From: Lachnospiraceae bacterium
Lineage (GTDB): Bacteria; Bacillota; Clostridia; Lachnospirales; Lachnospiraceae
Length of the DNA: 45,631 nt
Reading direction: 5' to 3'
NCBI GenBank assembly: GCA_900766925.1
Contig: CAAFXG010000111.1
Coordinates: 1 to 45,631 of the forward strand
Each line of letters opens with the position of its first letter. Position 1 is the stretch's first letter. Below are positions 1-10,700 of this stretch, piece after piece. A model generated the notes under the pieces. It saw nothing but the letters and a program-made list of their open reading frames with translations, did no database searches and was not told the origin of the DNA. Made by a program: the position numbers and the translations under genes.

Positions 1-129
1 ATGGAAGCCTTTGCTGAACATGATTTTGATTTATAAGGCTCTTCGCAATGTCCTGCATAACAGAATGAAAACAGTACACGCATATGGTTTATAACGGGCT
101 GCCCCCTGTTTATCGCTAATGTGACAGTC
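1..129. repeat. Right half of a long palindromic repeat, cut by the window edge
   Basis: Positions 5-70 align with 45569-45631 at the other end of the window, with five mismatches and a 3-nt gap. In the complete left part of the other copy this stretch is the loop and right arm of a long imperfect hairpin. Positions 97-129, read on the minus strand (GACTGTCACATTAGCGATAA...), resemble the outer terminus of the other copy (GGGCTGTCGAATTATCGATA). This half therefore ends near 129, 18 bases past the stop of the neighbouring EAL gene. No ORF lies inside. It could be a MITE-like element or a dispersed terminator-like repeat. Confidence 0.6.
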
Positions 130-147
130 ACTGCTTTTAATGTAATT

Positions 148-2058
148 TTATGCATTAATCAGCTTCATAAATTCGGTATCACATATTGCCTTGGAATAAT
201 ACCAGCCCTGCATATAATGGCAGCCAATGTTTACGAGGTGATTCTTCATTTCCTCGGTCTCAACACCCTCAGCAACAATGTAAAGCTCCAGGGCATTCAG
301 CATACCAATTGTATATTCTAAGGTTATACCTGCCTTGTCATTCTTGAACGCATCCCATATGATATACTTATCAAGCTTAATAATCTTAAACGGCATATGA
401 TTAATATAGTCAATATTAGCATGACCTGAACCATAATCATCAAGCGAGAATGTGATGCCATATTCAACAAGTTTTCCAATATTATCATTAACTATCTGTG
501 TAGAGCTTATGGTTGCCGTCTCTGTTATCTCCATATTAATTTGCCCCGGTCTTACACCATATTCCTCTAAAATTGCCTTTACCCGGTCTGCAAAATTAAT
601 CTGCATAAGCTGAACAGGACTAATATTTACCTCTATGTACTCAACAGTGGTTTCAGAAATTTTAAAATCCCTTATAAATCTGCACACACTACGTAGAATT
701 GTCTCTCCCATTTCGATTATAAGACCATTTTTTTCAGCAATAGGTATGAATACCTCCGGAGATATCCAGCCAAGCTCCTCATCATGTAACCGTACCAGAG
801 CCTCAGCCGAATTGTATACGCCCTTACTAACTGAAAATATCGGTTGGTAGTATACCATGAGCTCATCTCTGTCCATAGCCTGTTTTACAGCCTTCTCAAC
901 CGCCTTATCCTCCGTAATCCTGCTCAAATCCATATCTCTTGTCATGGTTACCTTGCCTTTTCTGGTCTTCTTGGCAATCGACATTGAATAATCCATAACC
1001 TCAATTAAGCTTCCGTAATCCCCTGCATCCTTAGGGCACTCTATACAACAGATTGAGGCTGACATCATGATACCAAGCTGTGTATCGCTGTACCACGGAT
1101 GTTTAAAGCGAGCTTCTATCATATGTGCAACCTTCTCCATATCCTCAACGTTCTTATTAATTACAACGCAGAACTGATCCGAGCCAAACCTAAATACCGT
1201 CTTTGACGCTTTGAGTCCATCCAGGAAGTTACCAACCTGGAGTAACAGATTATCTCCATTTTCTACTCCGTATGTCTTGTTGATAAACTTAAAGTCGTCC
1301 ATTGCAATCGAAACAATACCAAAGCTCTTCCCGACCTTAAAGTTATTCATTATATACTCACCCATGAATTTACGATTGAACAGTCTGGTAACAGGATCGG
1401 TAACAGTTCCCGGATTTTGAAGGTAATAATATAGGGTAAGGCAAACCGATGCCAGCATAAAATTAATAACCGGGATATAATATAAAATCTGTAAAACAGC
1501 AGCCACCACCGCACAAATAATGTTAAAGGTCATTGCAGCAGAACGAACAAACATAAAATTCTTGGAATGTTTTATAACATTGTATACACACACAGCTACT
1601 GCAACCGCATCTATTCCGTACATAATTATGCAACCAGTCCCCGTAACATAACGTCCATCAACGAAGGTGTATGCAAAATCAGTAAAGTAGTTTATTACTA
1701 CAATAAGAAAATCAACTATAAAAGCAACCTGAAACATCAACCGCAGCTTTATGTCCGATTTTACATCCACATGTGCCAGCAAAAGCACATAGTATGTAAA
1801 GAATAACGGAACAAAATTAATAGCCAGCGTCTGTGCATTAAGAGTAATATCAAATGCAGTTTTACTGAAGATATCATCCATTCTGCCCATCTGAGTTGCT
1901 GCAATTTCCAGACCGGCTGCGCAAAATGCATCTGTTACAAGACATAAAAAAGCCTTGTGGCTTTTAAGCGGTATTCTCTTTTCGTTAAAGTACCATACAA
2001 AGATTAACAACAGCAAAAAGCATGCTGAATAATCGAATGCAAGATTCCAAGTAATCAT
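148..2058 (-). CDS. Membrane-bound EAL phosphodiesterase with degenerate GGDEF domain
   Basis: Predicted 636-residue c-di-GMP phosphodiesterase. About seven to eight hydrophobic segments fill residues 1-210. A GGDEF-like domain follows (about 215-380), but its signature is GSDQF instead of GGDEF, so it is probably not a cyclase and may only bind nucleotide. The EAL domain (about 390-630) keeps the catalytic set: EALVR, NISPVQL, EITETA, DDYGSG, IKLDK, VAEGVE and MQGWYYSKA. The ATG at 2058 is chosen because a GGGGGA ribosome site lies 12 bases upstream; in-frame TTG and GTG codons at 2070 and 2067 sit too close to it. The gene follows the GH25 gene by 23 bases and is probably co-transcribed with it. 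The domain calls are firm; hydrolytic activity is inferred from the intact EAL residues. Confidence 0.9.
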   Translation of the reverse strand: MITWNLAFDYSACFLLLLIFVWYFNEKRIPLKSHKAFLCLVTDAFCAAGLEIAATQMGRMDDIFSKTAFDITLNAQTLAINFVPLFFTYYVLLLAHVDVKSDIKLRLMFQVAFIVDFLIVVINYFTDFAYTFVDGRYVTGTGCIIMYGIDAVAVAVCVYNVIKHSKNFMFVRSAAMTFNIICAVVAAVLQILYYIPVINFMLASVCLTLYYYLQNPGTVTDPVTRLFNRKFMGEYIMNNFKVGKSFGIVSIAMDDFKFINKTYGVENGDNLLLQVGNFLDGLKASKTVFRFGSDQFCVVINKNVEDMEKVAHMIEARFKHPWYSDTQLGIMMSASICCIECPKDAGDYGSLIEVMDYSMSIAKKTRKGKVTMTRDMDLSRITEDKAVEKAVKQAMDRDELMVYYQPIFSVSKGVYNSAEALVRLHDEELGWISPEVFIPIAEKNGLIIEMGETILRSVCRFIRDFKISETTVEYIEVNISPVQLMQINFADRVKAILEEYGVRPGQINMEITETATISSTQIVNDNIGKLVEYGITFSLDDYGSGHANIDYINHMPFKIIKLDKYIIWDAFKNDKAGITLEYTIGMLNALELYIVAEGVETEEMKNHLVNIGCHYMQGWYYSKAICDTEFMKLINA

Positions 2059-2081
2059 ATCAATCACCAATCCCCCAAAAA

Positions 2082-3026
2082 TCAGTCAAACCAGACATTC
2101 AAATCTACATACCCGTCAACACCATCAATTACACCCTGGTCAGTATACTGCCATCCGCTATACACATACGGAAAATCCGGTTCATTTGCATACTGTGCCA
2201 GCCAAAGCTTATAATTGCCTAAAACTGACATATCAAGGTTAGTTGCAAACCAGTTGCGGTTAGAATAGATCATAGGAACATACCCCGCTGCCCTAACCGT
2301 CTCACAAAATCCAACAACACTCTGAGTTCTAGTTTCGTTATCAAGATTATATGTTCTTGCCTCCGGCACATCAAGGAATTCCGTATCAATTGCAATCGGT
2401 CCCTTTATATTATAATCAGATACCAGATTCATAACATACTCCGCTTCCTCTGCACCTTCCTCATAGCTTATAGCCTGTGTAAAGAAATATACGCCAACTG
2501 TAAGTCCGACCTTTGTAGCTGCCGCAATTCTTTCTGAAAACCGGCTATCTTCAACGAGTAAACCGGAGCCGTATCCCCTATACCCGGCACGAATCATTAC
2601 AGTATCCACACCGGCATCCTTAAGCCTGTCCCACTCTATGTTAGCCTGGAACTCTGAAACATCTATCGCAATTGTAGATACCCTGTTACCATTATCATCA
2701 TGGTAATACATAAAGTCCCCATCATCTTCTATATAAAACTGCTCAGTATCATAATCATTTCTTGGAACTCCGCTCGCAATTTTGTAGTATTCACAATCGG
2801 GATATGTTCCGATAAGAATATAGCTTGCTCTTACATAGCTCAGAAAATTAGCCTCTATCATATTCCCCTCATAGCCCTTTTGCATGGTCCAACCATGAAG
2901 TCCGGTCAGTCTGAAGGAAGGCTTGCAATTTTCAGTTCTGATATTTATTCCTATGATTATACCTATTGCAACCAAAACTACCATGGACGCAAGCATAACC
3001 AAGATTCTAAGTATTTTATCTCTCAT
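2082..3026 (-). CDS. Membrane-anchored GH25 lysozyme-like muramidase
   Basis: The 314-residue protein has one N-terminal membrane segment (about residues 7-29), a linker of about 90 residues with no recognised domain, and a C-terminal glycoside hydrolase family 25 domain (about 120-314). Family hallmarks visible are IDVSEFQ, VMIRAGYRGYG, GVYFFTQA, the catalytic D-x-E in IAIDTEF, MIYSNRNW and LWLAQYANEPD. GH25 enzymes cleave the MurNAc-GlcNAc bond of peptidoglycan. The single membrane segment suggests it stays tethered outside the membrane and acts in wall turnover, not as a free lysin. It is followed after 23 bases by the EAL gene. No phage genes lie nearby, which argues against a prophage endolysin. 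Confidence 0.88.
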   Translation of the reverse strand: MRDKILRILVMLASMVVLVAIGIIIGINIRTENCKPSFRLTGLHGWTMQKGYEGNMIEANFLSYVRASYILIGTYPDCEYYKIASGVPRNDYDTEQFYIEDDGDFMYYHDDNGNRVSTIAIDVSEFQANIEWDRLKDAGVDTVMIRAGYRGYGSGLLVEDSRFSERIAAATKVGLTVGVYFFTQAISYEEGAEEAEYVMNLVSDYNIKGPIAIDTEFLDVPEARTYNLDNETRTQSVVGFCETVRAAGYVPMIYSNRNWFATNLDMSVLGNYKLWLAQYANEPDFPYVYSGWQYTDQGVIDGVDGYVDLNVWFD

Positions 3027-3154
3027 CTGACATAATCTTTCGTTTCGTAATTATAATGTAATATATTTTGTGACGAATAACATAGTATACTGGAATTGTA
3101 TCATAAATCAGTACTTGTAACAATAGTCAGAAAGCAACTAAAATATCTACATTT

Positions 3155-5170
3155 TTACTTTTTTTCCCTGTTTACAATCAAAGCTGTCCCCATCAAAATA
3201 AATCCGATGCCTGCAACAATAAGCAGTAACATGGTTAATGGTTTAGTATTATTTTCCAGAAGCACAGGAAAAACCTTTCCGACCTGCTCCGGATAATACA
3301 TTGTTATTACCGCAAGGAAGTTATTTATAAAGTGCATAAGCATCCCCGGAAATATACTTTTTGACTTCAATGTCACAAAACAAATAACCGCACCCAGCAG
3401 GGCTGTAGTAAAAAATCTCACGATACTCATATGATAAATTCCAAAAAGGCAGGCTGCAAGCAATATAGCATCAATACCACGAAGCCTGTTCAATAGCGAT
3501 GAAAATATATATCCCCTGAACATAATTTCCTCACATATGGCAGGTACGACTGCAATGATAAAACATGAAACGAAGAAATTATTTCCAATCAGAGAATCCA
3601 TCGCAACCGATACCTCCTCCGCATCGGATTTGAATATCATACCTGTTACAGATGTTAAAACCATCCCAAGCATAATTGCGCCAAGTATCATGACAATTCC
3701 GCACACATAATATCTGATTCCGCATTTATTCAATCTAAAGGTTTCTTTTATATTATTTTTGGAATACCATGCCGCAAAAAGTGGAATCCCCATTATAAAC
3801 AATTGCGTAACCACCACTCCGAAATATCCAAGTGCAAGCTCTGCTGCCCCACCGGCATATATTATTATCACAGCGGTTATGGCTATAACAAGCCACATAT
3901 CACCGAGTGTCGGTGCCCCGCCCCGAACTATATTACTTCTTCTCTCAAAAATCCTGACGCTACCGCTTCCTTCTCCGAACAAAACAGCCTCACTGTTATA
4001 TATCCTGCCAAGCAGTGAAATGGCAATTATTCCGTATGCGATATTACTCACCAATACAATTACAATTATTCCTATATCTATCTTAATCAAAAGTAAATCA
4101 CGTATCAACAGGCATATATTTGCAACCGGGACCATTGCCATCCCACCTGTTAATTCAACGTTTGGTATAAATCCTATAAAGGATGCAAACATAACAACCA
4201 GCGTAAGTGGCGTAATATAGTTATTTGCTTCCTTATAGGACCTTGCAAACGAGCAGACACACATTGTAATTGCACTTATAAACACTGCAAACGCAAACAC
4301 GCAAAGAATACCAACAGCAATTGCCGGCACAAATTTTGTCATATTAATAGGCAAACTCTCCTCTGCCAATGACATCATCATCTGATACATATACACACCG
4401 ACGCCGCACATAGAAATTATATTTAGAACGGCGGACACAATTCCAATAGTCGCAACAGTGAGAAATTTACTTATTATTAAATCTCTGTTTGAAACAGGAA
4501 GCGTGAGTATTGTTTCTAAGGTTCCTCTTTCCCTTTCCCCCGCAGTCGTGTCAATCGCAGGATACATGGTCCCAAGCAGGAGACTTACAACCAGCATAAA
4601 CGGAAGCACCATTCCAAGAATACTTCCCGCAGCTTCCTCATTACTTGATGTATCCTCATAGGATACACTCACAGGATGTAAAACATAATCAACGTCCAGA
4701 CCTGCATCAGATACACGTTCCTCAGACAGTAACATACCGTATTTTTCTATAACCTCACCTATAAGATCTGACGCATAACCCGAATTAGTTATCGCCGATG
4801 CATAATATACATCAAAAGAAATCGTTCCGTTCGTCTCAACATATTTGGAAATATATGCATCTATCCTTTTGTCGTTAATTGCCTCTGCAGGAGAGGTAAC
4901 ATCATCCACAAGCTCAAAGGTTGCTGTTTCATCTTTGCTTTCCATGAGCATATTGGCAAATGCATCGTTCTCGTCCTCAAAGTCAAGGGCAAGCTTATAG
5001 GTTTGATGTGCCATTCCTGAGGATATACTGCTCATTAGCTGCATCCCGACAATAAACATCAAAGGATAAACCACAAGTGGTACCACCAGCATCATAATCA
5101 CAGTCTTTTTATCCCTAAGAACGTCCAGCATCTCTTTTTTGTATAGGCTTTTAATCACTCTTCTATTCAT
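3155..5170 (-). CDS. ABC-2 permease fused to CPBP intramembrane protease
   Basis: A 671-residue membrane protein with two parts. Residues 1-400 form an ABC-2/NatB-type exporter permease: an N-terminal membrane segment, a large extracytoplasmic domain (about 50-180), the ERERGTLETI motif typical of this family, then several membrane segments. Residues 420-671 add membrane segments ending in a CPBP (Abi/CAAX-like) protease domain with EE in CEEIMFRGY, FGIYH and the MHFINN motif, which are the metal-binding glutamates, histidine and asparagine. The ATG at 5170 overlaps the stop of the upstream ATPase gene as TGATG and has an AGGAGG site seven bases away. It forms an exporter with the ATPase; the substrate is unknown. 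This fusion is a known architecture in Clostridia. Confidence 0.88.
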   Translation of the reverse strand: MNRRVIKSLYKKEMLDVLRDKKTVIMMLVVPLVVYPLMFIVGMQLMSSISSGMAHQTYKLALDFEDENDAFANMLMESKDETATFELVDDVTSPAEAINDKRIDAYISKYVETNGTISFDVYYASAITNSGYASDLIGEVIEKYGMLLSEERVSDAGLDVDYVLHPVSVSYEDTSSNEEAAGSILGMVLPFMLVVSLLLGTMYPAIDTTAGERERGTLETILTLPVSNRDLIISKFLTVATIGIVSAVLNIISMCGVGVYMYQMMMSLAEESLPINMTKFVPAIAVGILCVFAFAVFISAITMCVCSFARSYKEANNYITPLTLVVMFASFIGFIPNVELTGGMAMVPVANICLLIRDLLLIKIDIGIIVIVLVSNIAYGIIAISLLGRIYNSEAVLFGEGSGSVRIFERRSNIVRGGAPTLGDMWLVIAITAVIIIYAGGAAELALGYFGVVVTQLFIMGIPLFAAWYSKNNIKETFRLNKCGIRYYVCGIVMILGAIMLGMVLTSVTGMIFKSDAEEVSVAMDSLIGNNFFVSCFIIAVVPAICEEIMFRGYIFSSLLNRLRGIDAILLAACLFGIYHMSIVRFFTTALLGAVICFVTLKSKSIFPGMLMHFINNFLAVITMYYPEQVGKVFPVLLENNTKPLTMLLLIVAGIGFILMGTALIVNREKK

Positions 5171-5928
5171 CACAAGTCCCCCTCCTTTGCCATGAGGCTC
5201 ATGAAAACTGCCCTGAGATTATCAGCGTCGTACTTATGCTTAAGCTCCTCCACGCTACCCTGCTCAATTATCCTGCCCTTACCTACTATAATTAATCTGT
5301 CACACAGATACTCAGCCTCTTCCATATAGTGAGTGGAATAGATAACTGCCTTTCCCTTATCCCTCTCTTTTTTCATAAAATCAATAATTGCATTACTGCT
5401 TAAAATATCCAGTCCAAGAGTCGGCTCATCAAATATGTATATATCAGGATTATGAAGAAGGCATCTTGCAATGGATGCCCTCTGTGTCTGCCCGGTTGAA
5501 AGCTTTTCCATTCTATTGTCAATAAATTCTTCCATTTCCAGAATTTCAGACACCACTTTAATTCTCTCCTCAGTCTGCTGTGATGACATACCATAAACAC
5601 TGCCTATTATCCCAAGCAATTCACGTGTGCTAAGACGACCATACAACCTGGTATTGCCTGATAAATAGCCTATTTTCTTTTTAATTTCAAGCTCATCCGA
5701 AAGCTGTTTTTCACCATCCCGTACCAAAACCGTTCCCTCTGTAGGCTTCATCAGATTACCGAGCATTCTTAGCAGGGTTGTCTTTCCGGCACCATTGGGT
5801 CCAAGAATTCCAACTATCTCTCCACCACTAACCGAAACAGAAATATCGTCTACCGCACGAAATATAACCTTCTTATGAGATTTTTCATTTCTTTCAAAGC
5901 ACTTAATCAGATTTTTTGCCTGTAACAT
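5170..5928 (-). CDS. ABC exporter ATP-binding protein (NatA-like)
   Basis: A 252-residue nucleotide-binding subunit that powers the permease encoded directly downstream. Walker A is GPNGAGKTT, the signature is LSTGQTQR (a variant of LSGGQ, common in NatA/CcmA-type exporters), Walker B is DIYIFDEP and the H-loop is in YSTHYMEEAE. The start chosen is the ATG at 5928, which has AGGGGG six bases upstream; reading further upstream adds 19 residues without a ribosome site. The stop overlaps the next start, which implies translational coupling. Family members export sodium, drugs or peptides; the sequence does not say which applies here. Confidence 0.9.
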   Translation of the reverse strand: MLQAKNLIKCFERNEKSHKKVIFRAVDDISVSVSGGEIVGILGPNGAGKTTLLRMLGNLMKPTEGTVLVRDGEKQLSDELEIKKKIGYLSGNTRLYGRLSTRELLGIIGSVYGMSSQQTEERIKVVSEILEMEEFIDNRMEKLSTGQTQRASIARCLLHNPDIYIFDEPTLGLDILSSNAIIDFMKKERDKGKAVIYSTHYMEEAEYLCDRLIIVGKGRIIEQGSVEELKHKYDADNLRAVFMSLMAKEGDL

Positions 5929-5952
5929 AATATTCCCCCTGCATAATACATA

Positions 5953-5996
5953 AGGATGCCACACCGATAAGCATTTTCTTACCAATGTGACATCCT
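5953..5996 (-). terminator. Imperfect hairpin between two minus-strand genes
   Basis: Outer arms AGGATGCCAC and GTGACATCCT pair with one mismatch, and inner TAAG/CTTA extends the stem. It lies directly downstream of the hydrolase-methyltransferase stop and upstream of the ABC ATPase start. There is no T run on the minus strand, so a factor-independent terminator is only a guess; it could also be a processing or leader structure. Confidence 0.3.
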
Positions 5997-5999
5997 CCC

Positions 6000-7706
6000 C
6001 TATACTTTTATCTCATATACCTCGCTTCCAAGCTTGACATGAATAATTTTGTGATTATATGTAATTAAATTATACTTTATTCCAAGCTTAGTCAACAGCT
6101 TAAGACCCTTCTGACCCTTGAAAAATTTCATAACAGGCTCTTCAGCCAGAATCCTATAGTCTGTTCTCCAGCTACTCATAGTCTTTTGTGCATCATTAAT
6201 TGACATTTTCTTTCTCTTTTGCACTATGGTATTCTTATATCTCAAATTATACAAAAATGTTGAGCCTGCAGTGGACGCTGTAAATACAATTTCACATCCG
6301 GGAAATTTTTCCCATATCCTGTCAATCATCTTCTTTACCTGAGGAAGCGACAGAAATGTAAGTGACTCATTAAACACAAACATTATACCCTGGTTTCTGT
6401 TGCACGAAATATCATCTATCCACGAAAAATCCATAAGGCTACGCCCAACCGTTCTTTCTCTGTCCTTTTTTCCGTACATAGACCGTCGTACTGACATCAT
6501 GTTGTGAGTATCAATGCTGTACCACTGAATTCTCCCGTTGTCAACACGTTCAAACATATCCCCAAGTCTGCACCCTACATGTACAATCGTACAATTAGGG
6601 AATTTCAGAATATATTGCCGTACAACCGAATCACACGATGCATAATTTGATGCCTGAATAATATTTCGATACTCTCCAAATCTTGTTTTAACCTTAGAAA
6701 AATCAAAATGATTATCGTATATGAACTTAGAAGCCCAGTCATCATGAAGAATCTCCGGATACTTCTTTGTCCAATCAGAAATCATCTTCAATGGATACAA
6801 ATCCCGAAGTGAATTATTATATGTTCCACACAATACATCTATCAAATAGCCATATGCATTTTTCTGTTCCTGTGATTTGGAATGAAGAAGGAAGTTGTGT
6901 TGTTCACCCTCAAATTCAAAAAATCTGATATTGACTCCCTGCTTCTTCGCCTTATTATAGAAGGCTCTGGCATAACAGTTAAACATATCCTCCTCACCGG
7001 AAAATAAAACCACATCGTCGCACAGATCAGTAAAATCTTCATAATAAGGACTTGTATATTCCGTCTTAACCGCATAATCCTTAACCCAGTACGTGTTGAG
7101 GAAGTCCTTTACTGCATCCGAAAACATATACTTAGTTTCCTTGTAAGCATTCTCCAACACCTGTTTTTCAAGCTCTTTATCGAAAAACTCCGTATCAATA
7201 ACTGGTGACAGCAATATAAGCTGATCCGGTTTTCTGTAACCTTCCTTCCATGACAGCATGGAAAGTGAAAGGGCAAGTCCCGCCCCATAGGAATCTCCCA
7301 TCAAAATAAGCTTTTTGATATCTATGCTTTTGGCAAAATCACCATATGCCTTTTGTAGCATATCAAAAACCTCTCGGCAACAGCTCTCCGGTGCTAACGG
7401 ATACATAGGTATAAATAATCCTGCACCCGTACGAAGCGATATCTTAGTAATAAACTCCCATTGCTCGCTGGTGATATTCATTGTCATACCACCGCCATAT
7501 ATATAGACGATGTAATTGCCATTAAATATACCTTCCGGTCTCATTCTGTAGCACTTACAGCCAGCAACCTTGAGTTCATCGATATCGAAATTCTTAGCAA
7601 CACCTGAAGGCAGCTTATCACCATTCTTCCTGCGTTCCTTTAAAATACGATTTTTCAACGCTTCTGTATTCATTTTTAAATGTTTTACTGAAATTTTCTT
7701 ACCCAT
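6000..7706 (-). CDS. Alpha/beta-hydrolase fused to a Ppm1/LCM-type methyltransferase
   Basis: A 568-residue fusion. Residues about 55-295 look like an HSL-type esterase (alpha/beta-hydrolase_3): an oxyanion motif with YGGG at 70-73 in place of HGGG, nucleophile Ser139 in GDSYGAG, and likely acid Asp240 (GEEDMF) and His270 (GEQHNF). Residues about 303-540 resemble the leucine carboxyl methyltransferase / polyketide O-methyltransferase family (COG3315-like): VHVGCRLGD at 375-383 as the SAM site, then WYSIDTHN and a LMDFSWIDD segment. The ATG at 7706 is preceded by GGGGA at five bases. No biosynthetic genes flank it, so the substrate is unknown. One possible job is making and cleaving esters on the same small molecule, but that is inference. 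Confidence 0.8.
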   Translation of the reverse strand: MGKKISVKHLKMNTEALKNRILKERRKNGDKLPSGVAKNFDIDELKVAGCKCYRMRPEGIFNGNYIVYIYGGGMTMNITSEQWEFITKISLRTGAGLFIPMYPLAPESCCREVFDMLQKAYGDFAKSIDIKKLILMGDSYGAGLALSLSMLSWKEGYRKPDQLILLSPVIDTEFFDKELEKQVLENAYKETKYMFSDAVKDFLNTYWVKDYAVKTEYTSPYYEDFTDLCDDVVLFSGEEDMFNCYARAFYNKAKKQGVNIRFFEFEGEQHNFLLHSKSQEQKNAYGYLIDVLCGTYNNSLRDLYPLKMISDWTKKYPEILHDDWASKFIYDNHFDFSKVKTRFGEYRNIIQASNYASCDSVVRQYILKFPNCTIVHVGCRLGDMFERVDNGRIQWYSIDTHNMMSVRRSMYGKKDRERTVGRSLMDFSWIDDISCNRNQGIMFVFNESLTFLSLPQVKKMIDRIWEKFPGCEIVFTASTAGSTFLYNLRYKNTIVQKRKKMSINDAQKTMSSWRTDYRILAEEPVMKFFKGQKGLKLLTKLGIKYNLITYNHKIIHVKLGSEVYEIKV

Positions 7707-7765
7707 AATTATCCCCATATTTATGTCAATTATAGCAAAATAACAAGGTAAGTACAATAGATTTT

Positions 7766-10700
7766 TTAGCGTCTGCGAATCCTGAAAACAACCAGTATCA
7801 CAGCAGCCCCCAGCGAAAGCAGCATAGCAGAAACCACATAAATATATCCGGTATTATCCCCTGTCTTCGGTTGCTTCTTATCCTCAGGCGCTATTGTCTC
7901 GGTTGTTGTTTCTTCCGTCGTTGTTTCCTCCGTCGTCGTTTCTTCCGTCGTTGTTTCTTCCGTCGTTGTTTCCTCCGTCGTTGTTTCCTCCTCTGAAAAG
8001 GTAATTGCTTCCGTAATGGTAGGACTATCCGTTGTTGTAGTCTTTTCCTCTGTTGTAGTTGTTTCCTTGACTGTGGTTGTTACCTTTGTTGTAGTCACTT
8101 CCTCTGTTGTAGTCTCTTTCTCTGTTGTGGTCACTTCCTCTGTTGTGGTCACTTCCTCTGTTGTGGTCACTTCCTCTGTTGTGGTTATTTCCTCTGTTGT
8201 AGTCACTTCCTCATCAAAATAAACAGTCTGTTCAACATCGTTTATATCTTCATGAACAAGACTCCAGTCCTCCCTGTCAGCCATGGTAAGTCTTTCAAAC
8301 GCAACCAGAGTCTTGCCCTCCAAATCTTTTGCATTAAAAACAAACTCTACATCAACAGTCCCCGAACTGTTTTCCGGAACAAAGGCAACACTTCCTGTCA
8401 CCGTCTGTCCATTAACAGTCAAAGCATCACCAGTTTCCTTAATCATCAGCCTTCCTTCGCATATATATTCATATCCGCACAGCAGGTCATCATAATAAAC
8501 TGTATCTACAAGAGTAATTTCTGTATCTGTCGCAAGAAATCTCTTTTCGCCCACTTTTCCACTCAGGCGGGTTTTCAGCCTTGGATTTAATACATGTACA
8601 GTCTGCTCCTCCTCATTAAGGTCCCTCTCATATGCAACAGGAGAAGCTGTTACATTGCTGTTTTCATCCAGAAGATATAATTCCTCATAAATAACCAGAC
8701 TTTTCCCCTCTAAATTTGAAGTATCAAATTCAAATCTTACAACCGTCTCTCCGCACTTTTCATTTGAAGTTAAATTCCATTCTTCACCAACGGTAAATGC
8801 AGACTCAGAAACAACCTCTCTTCCGTCACTGATTAATACCTCACCGGTTTCCTTATCAATTACACTCCCTCTTAGCAGATAATTTTTTCCTGCCTCCAGC
8901 CAGAACCAGCTTACGGTATCCTCGACAACAGTATTTTCTCCCGCAATCACATTCTTACTCCCGTTAAGTATGTCTGTCGCTTTAGTTCGTATCATAGGAA
9001 CCAGTGTGTTATACAACTCTCCAAGCTCAAGACAGGCATCGTCACCACAGACATCATCACTTATAGTAATTTCAAACGGAGGCAGCAATTGTCTGCCCAT
9101 ATTAGCTGCACATGGCAATTCTTTAATCATATAGCGTCCATATAAAAGTGCATATTTATTATCATCTGCCTCAGCGCCATCCTCAACGCCAAACCAGATT
9201 CCGACAGGCTCTAAATCATCCATGTTCTTTGCATTGTCGTTTCCGTTTGTATTCCGGCTATGCGGCAATAGCTCTGTATCGAATACCCCGTCATCACCTG
9301 TCACCACAATATGACTCTCTTTTACCATTCCCTGACCATCGAGCAACGATACCTCAAAAGGTATACCTTTAGCACTGCTGCTGTCCTCAGTATATTTTTT
9401 GGTAAATGACAAACGGCCACGAAACACATCTTCAACAACCTTTATTTTATGTCCTGCCTTAAGTAATGCAACTCCCCCTGTATTTTGCTCAATCCTTGAT
9501 ATAAAGGTTTTATTCTTATAATGCATGCCGGCTTCTGATATAAATTCTCCGTTTAGCTCATAGCCCGCGGGTGCCCTGGTTTCTTCGATAGTGATGGTTC
9601 CAAGTGGCAATATTACCTTTCCGCTTTCAGACAAATAAAAATCATCACCATATACCTTATATTTGTCCGACAGCTCACATTTACAGACACCATCCACCGT
9701 CTTTGCCTCCAACACCCAGCTTCTTGCAGGCTTAGAAGGAAGCTTTTCAACTGAATCATAATATCCCATATAATAATTAACCTTAAATTGAGCACCGTCG
9801 AGACCGGTTTGTGTCTGTGCCTTTTCCCCTGTTTCAGAATCCACCTTAAATATTTCAAGTGTAATATCATCAAACACAGGTTTTTCAACCGATACAAACA
9901 TCAATGTTTTTTCGTCAATGCATAATTCACGTGTCAAATCCTTTTTAATAGGCGAATCCCATCCATTTACAAGCTCATATCCTTTAGGAGACTTTGTCTC
10001 AACGCATAAATAATATCCTATAGGCATGCAACTTAGGGTTGTCCTCTTATAGGACACATCCTCCGTATTGAAGTATGCATATGTAACACAACCTACACCC
10101 TTTTCATTCGTTGTAAATGTACCCACTTTAATACCATTTCCGGCTTTTTTATCTGATATATCCTTGTCCCTTAGAGACTGGTTACTGTAATAATAGACAT
10201 CATAAACAGCCCCTGACAAGCTATAGCAAGGATTATCTCCGGTAAGCTTTGTATTACCGGATTCCTTTCTAAGGCCAATGCTGCCATAAATCATATCTTC
10301 ATTGGAAACAACAGTTGCCCTCGCTCCTCCGTATGCCTCAGGTCCGCTGTAGTCCGAAGGGTATGCATAAGATATTTCATAATCTTCATTCGATATATCT
10401 ACAGGGTTATCAACCCCCGAACCACACACTATTGCAATATGCTCATCAGTCTTTGGAATAGTTTTATTTTCCTGTGTTAAATAAACCGGTATTTCTTTTC
10501 CCGAATTATATCCACCGGATTTGACCTTTGTCTCCTTTATCAGGTAATATCCCAACGGTAAGCCATGCATCGTATCCGAATTGTTCTCAACGTCCTTTTC
10601 ATAGTATTTATTATAGGTCACCGTACTCCTTACTATCGTGTGTGCATTACCGTTTGAATTGTACTCCTGTGTTTCAAACCGACCTACAATATCATTATCC

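Noticed and set aside
2082..3026. GH25 gene as a prophage endolysin
   Set aside because: No holin, tail or other phage gene is near, and the protein has a membrane anchor.
8016..8222. Valine-rich ORF on the plus strand
   Set aside because: It is the antisense of the Thr/Glu stalk repeats; the low-complexity sequence is explained by the sense-strand arrays.
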